In this document: positions 62,510 through 64,000 of the stretch, one piece after another
Layout of the letters: every line of letters starts with the position of its first letter
Numbering within the stretch: the first letter of the stretch is position 1
Assembly (NCBI RefSeq): GCF_034258515.1
Contig: NZ_CP139438.1
Span: 3,844,001-3,908,000, forward strand
From: Pseudarthrobacter oxydans
GTDB lineage: Bacteria > Actinomycetota > Actinomycetes > Actinomycetales > Micrococcaceae
Reading direction: 5' to 3'
DNA: 64,000 bases
Notes under the pieces: generated by a model
Told to the model about the DNA's origin: nothing
Databases searched by the model: none
The model's input: only the letters and a program-made list of their open reading frames with translations
Program-made: the position numbers and the translations under genes

Positions 62510-63718
62510 ATGAATCAAACTGACGCTGCATCAAGGCTGAACCAGGCTTTCGGCCGCTCCGGCAGCGGGCCGCTGAACGGCGTGGTTGTTGCGGACTTCA
62601 CCCGCGTCCTCGCCGGACCGTATTGCACCATGCTGTTGGCGGACATGGGAGCGACGGTGATTAAGGTCGAGAGCCCGCAGGGAGACGACACCCGCGGCTG
62701 GAAGCCGCCCGTCCGTGACGATGAAGCCACGTTCTATCTGTCCGTCAACCGCAACAAGCATTCGATTGTGCTCGACTTCAGGGACGAGTCAGACCTCGAA
62801 GTTGCCCGCGAACTCGCCGCAAGGGCAGATGTCCTCGTGGAGAACTTCAAGCCTGGCGGGCTGGAGCAGTTCAAGCTGGACTACGACAGCGTTTCCGCAC
62901 TGAACCCGGATGTCATCTACGCGTCCATTACCGGTTTCGGCACCGCCGGGGGCGCGGGCTTGCCGGGCTACGATCTGTTGGTCCAGGCGGTGTCCGGGAT
63001 GATGAGCCTCACCGGCGGCCAGGACACCGAACCATACCGTGCCGGACTGGCCATATTCGACGTGATCACCGGCCTGCACGCCAGCATCGGCATTCTTGGG
63101 GCACTCCACCACAAGGACAACACCGGCCAGGGGCAGCTTGTTGAGCTGAACCTGCTCTCGTCCGCCCTGTCCGGAATGGTCAACCAGTCGGCGGCCTATG
63201 TCACCGGCGGGCTGGTACCCACCCGCATGGGCAACGAGCACCCCAGCCTGTACCCCTATGAACCGATGCCTACAGGCGACGGGATGCTGATCGTCGTGGC
63301 AGGAAACAACGGCCAGTTCACCAAACTCTGTGATGCTCTGGGCATCCCCGAAGTTGCCGCAGACCCGCGCTTCGGCAACCCGCAGGAGCGCAACGCCAAC
63401 CGTGAGGAGCTGCGGCCCATCCTCCAGGGGCGTCTGGCCGAGCGTTCCGCGGCTGAGTGGTTTGAGCACCTTTCCGGACTAGGCCTGCCCTGCGCGCCCA
63501 TCCAGGACGTCAAGGGCGGCATTGAACTCGCCCGGAAACTGGGACTGGAACCGGTCGTTATGGCCGGAAACGGCGAACGCCGGATTCCCTCCGTGCGCCA
63601 CCCGGTTGCCTTCTCGCAAACCCCGGTCAGTTATGAACTGGCCCCGCCGGAACTCAATGCCAGCTCCGATCTGGTCCGCACCTGGCTGGCCGCCAAGGAG
63701 GTGCGGCTCGTTGGCTGA
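62510..63718 (+). CDS. family III CoA-transferase (candidate glutarate CoA-transferase)
   Basis: 402 residues of the CaiB/BaiF family. VVVADFTRVLAGPYCTMLLADMGATVIKVESP, DDTRGWKPP, then NRNKHSIVLDFRDESDLEVAREL and VLVENFKPGGLEQFKLDYDSVSALNPDVIYASITGFG are canonical; the catalytic Asp lies in the GQDTEPYRAGLAIFDVITGLHA segment. Proposed reaction: glutarate + succinyl-CoA (or other donor) to glutaryl-CoA. GGAAGG sits before ATG 62510. Divergent from LysR, and followed with an 8-bp overlap by the thioesterase gene. The specific acid is inferred from the gcd neighbourhood. Confidence 0.88.
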   Translation: MNQTDAASRLNQAFGRSGSGPLNGVVVADFTRVLAGPYCTMLLADMGATVIKVESPQGDDTRGWKPPVRDDEATFYLSVNRNKHSIVLDFRDESDLEVARELAARADVLVENFKPGGLEQFKLDYDSVSALNPDVIYASITGFGTAGGAGLPGYDLLVQAVSGMMSLTGGQDTEPYRAGLAIFDVITGLHASIGILGALHHKDNTGQGQLVELNLLSSALSGMVNQSAAYVTGGLVPTRMGNEHPSLYPYEPMPTGDGMLIVVAGNNGQFTKLCDALGIPEVAADPRFGNPQERNANREELRPILQGRLAERSAAEWFEHLSGLGLPCAPIQDVKGGIELARKLGLEPVVMAGNGERRIPSVRHPVAFSQTPVSYELAPPELNASSDLVRTWLAAKEVRLVG

Positions 63719-64000
63719 GGAATTCCGCGCACAGGTGTACGTCCGCTGGTCCGACCAGGACGTCAACGGCCATGTAAACAATGCGCGCGTGGCAACCCTG
63801 CTGGAAGAGGCCCGGATTCAGTGGCGGCGCCACGCGGCCTCCGCAGCCGCTGCCGCCGAAACAACCACCCTGGTGGCGTCCCTGACGCTGCATTACCGCC
63901 GGCCCATCGAGTTCGGCCAGGACGTTGACGTGGACATCTGGGTGGCACGCATCGGGGACAGGTCCTACACCATGGCCTACGCCGGATACCAGGACGGGAA
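63711..64000 (+). CDS. acyl-CoA thioesterase, hotdog fold (3' end outside window)
   Basis: The frame starts at TTG 63711 with AAGGAGG seven bases upstream, overlapping the CoA-transferase stop, and is open to the window edge (96 codons). VYVRWSDQDVNGHVNNARVATLLEEARIQWRRH is the 4-hydroxybenzoyl-CoA-thioesterase/YbgC signature with the catalytic Asp in DQD. It hydrolyses an acyl-CoA, perhaps to recycle CoA in the glutarate pathway; that is inference from the operon position. Confidence 0.85.
   Translation, partial: MAEEFRAQVYVRWSDQDVNGHVNNARVATLLEEARIQWRRHAASAAAAAETTTLVASLTLHYRRPIEFGQDVDVDIWVARIGDRSYTMAYAGYQDG

Noticed and set aside
1..64000. CRISPR arrays, tRNA or rRNA genes, insertion sequences
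   Set aside because: No regularly spaced repeats, cloverleaf-like stretches or transposase motifs were found by reading the sequence; very small or degenerate elements could be missed.

Overview
The window is high-GC actinobacterial chromosome, most likely Arthrobacter sensu lato (Pseudarthrobacter/Paenarthrobacter type). I base this on gene content: a DUF222/13E12-type protein at the left edge, a WS/DGAT acyltransferase, cobalamin-dependent MetH, heterodimeric ABC exporters, frequent GTG/TTG starts, and ATGA/GTGA start-stop overlaps. No replication genes, rRNA, tRNA, integrase, transposase or CRISPR array were seen.

1-10 kb: DUF222 protein (cut by the edge), WS/DGAT acyltransferase, then a lipoprotein translationally coupled to one giant gene holding all four ECF-transporter modules (T, A, A', S). 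Next come a secreted alpha/beta hydrolase flanked by a 33-bp direct repeat, an RsbQ-like hydrolase and a saccharopine-dehydrogenase-like reductase. 10.3-18.9 kb: a fructose/fructan regulon. An SBP-permease-ATPase importer and a PfkB sugar kinase lie on the minus strand. A divergent LacI regulator, a small monooxygenase and a secreted GH32 levanase lie on the plus strand. Three copies of a GACAACGWTGTC palindrome tie the units together. 19.0-22.7 kb: metH.

22.7-40.2 kb: an accessory, defence-island-like stretch, visibly richer in A/T and in orphan genes than its flanks. It holds a GTGA-coupled membrane-protein pair, a small membrane protein, a 1326-residue protein (excisionase-like HTH, nuclease-like domain, long helical body), a YobI-type P-loop NTPase, a Shedu (SduA/DUF4263) nuclease behind an Abi_C-like gene, a protein with two zinc-ribbon-like repeats, and a NYN ribonuclease. 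40.3-45.9 kb: a truncated 1.03-kb copy of an ABC exporter gene, then a catabolic cassette (LysR, MHS-type MFS, FAD monooxygenase, dinucleotide-binding reductase) that ends 22 bp from the full-length exporter gene.

45.9-49.7 kb: heterodimeric ABC exporter. 49.8-59.1 kb: amino-acid module with an Lrp regulator, ornithine cyclodeaminase, PucR regulator, GNAT acyltransferase, polar amino-acid ABC importer, enolase-superfamily racemase and M20 amidohydrolase. Together these look like uptake of amino acids and N-acylation-dependent D-to-L conversion. 59.1-64 kb: glutarate/glutaryl-CoA catabolism (family III CoA-transferase, glutaryl-CoA dehydrogenase, 3-hydroxyacyl-CoA dehydrogenase, LysR regulator, and a hotdog thioesterase cut by the right edge).
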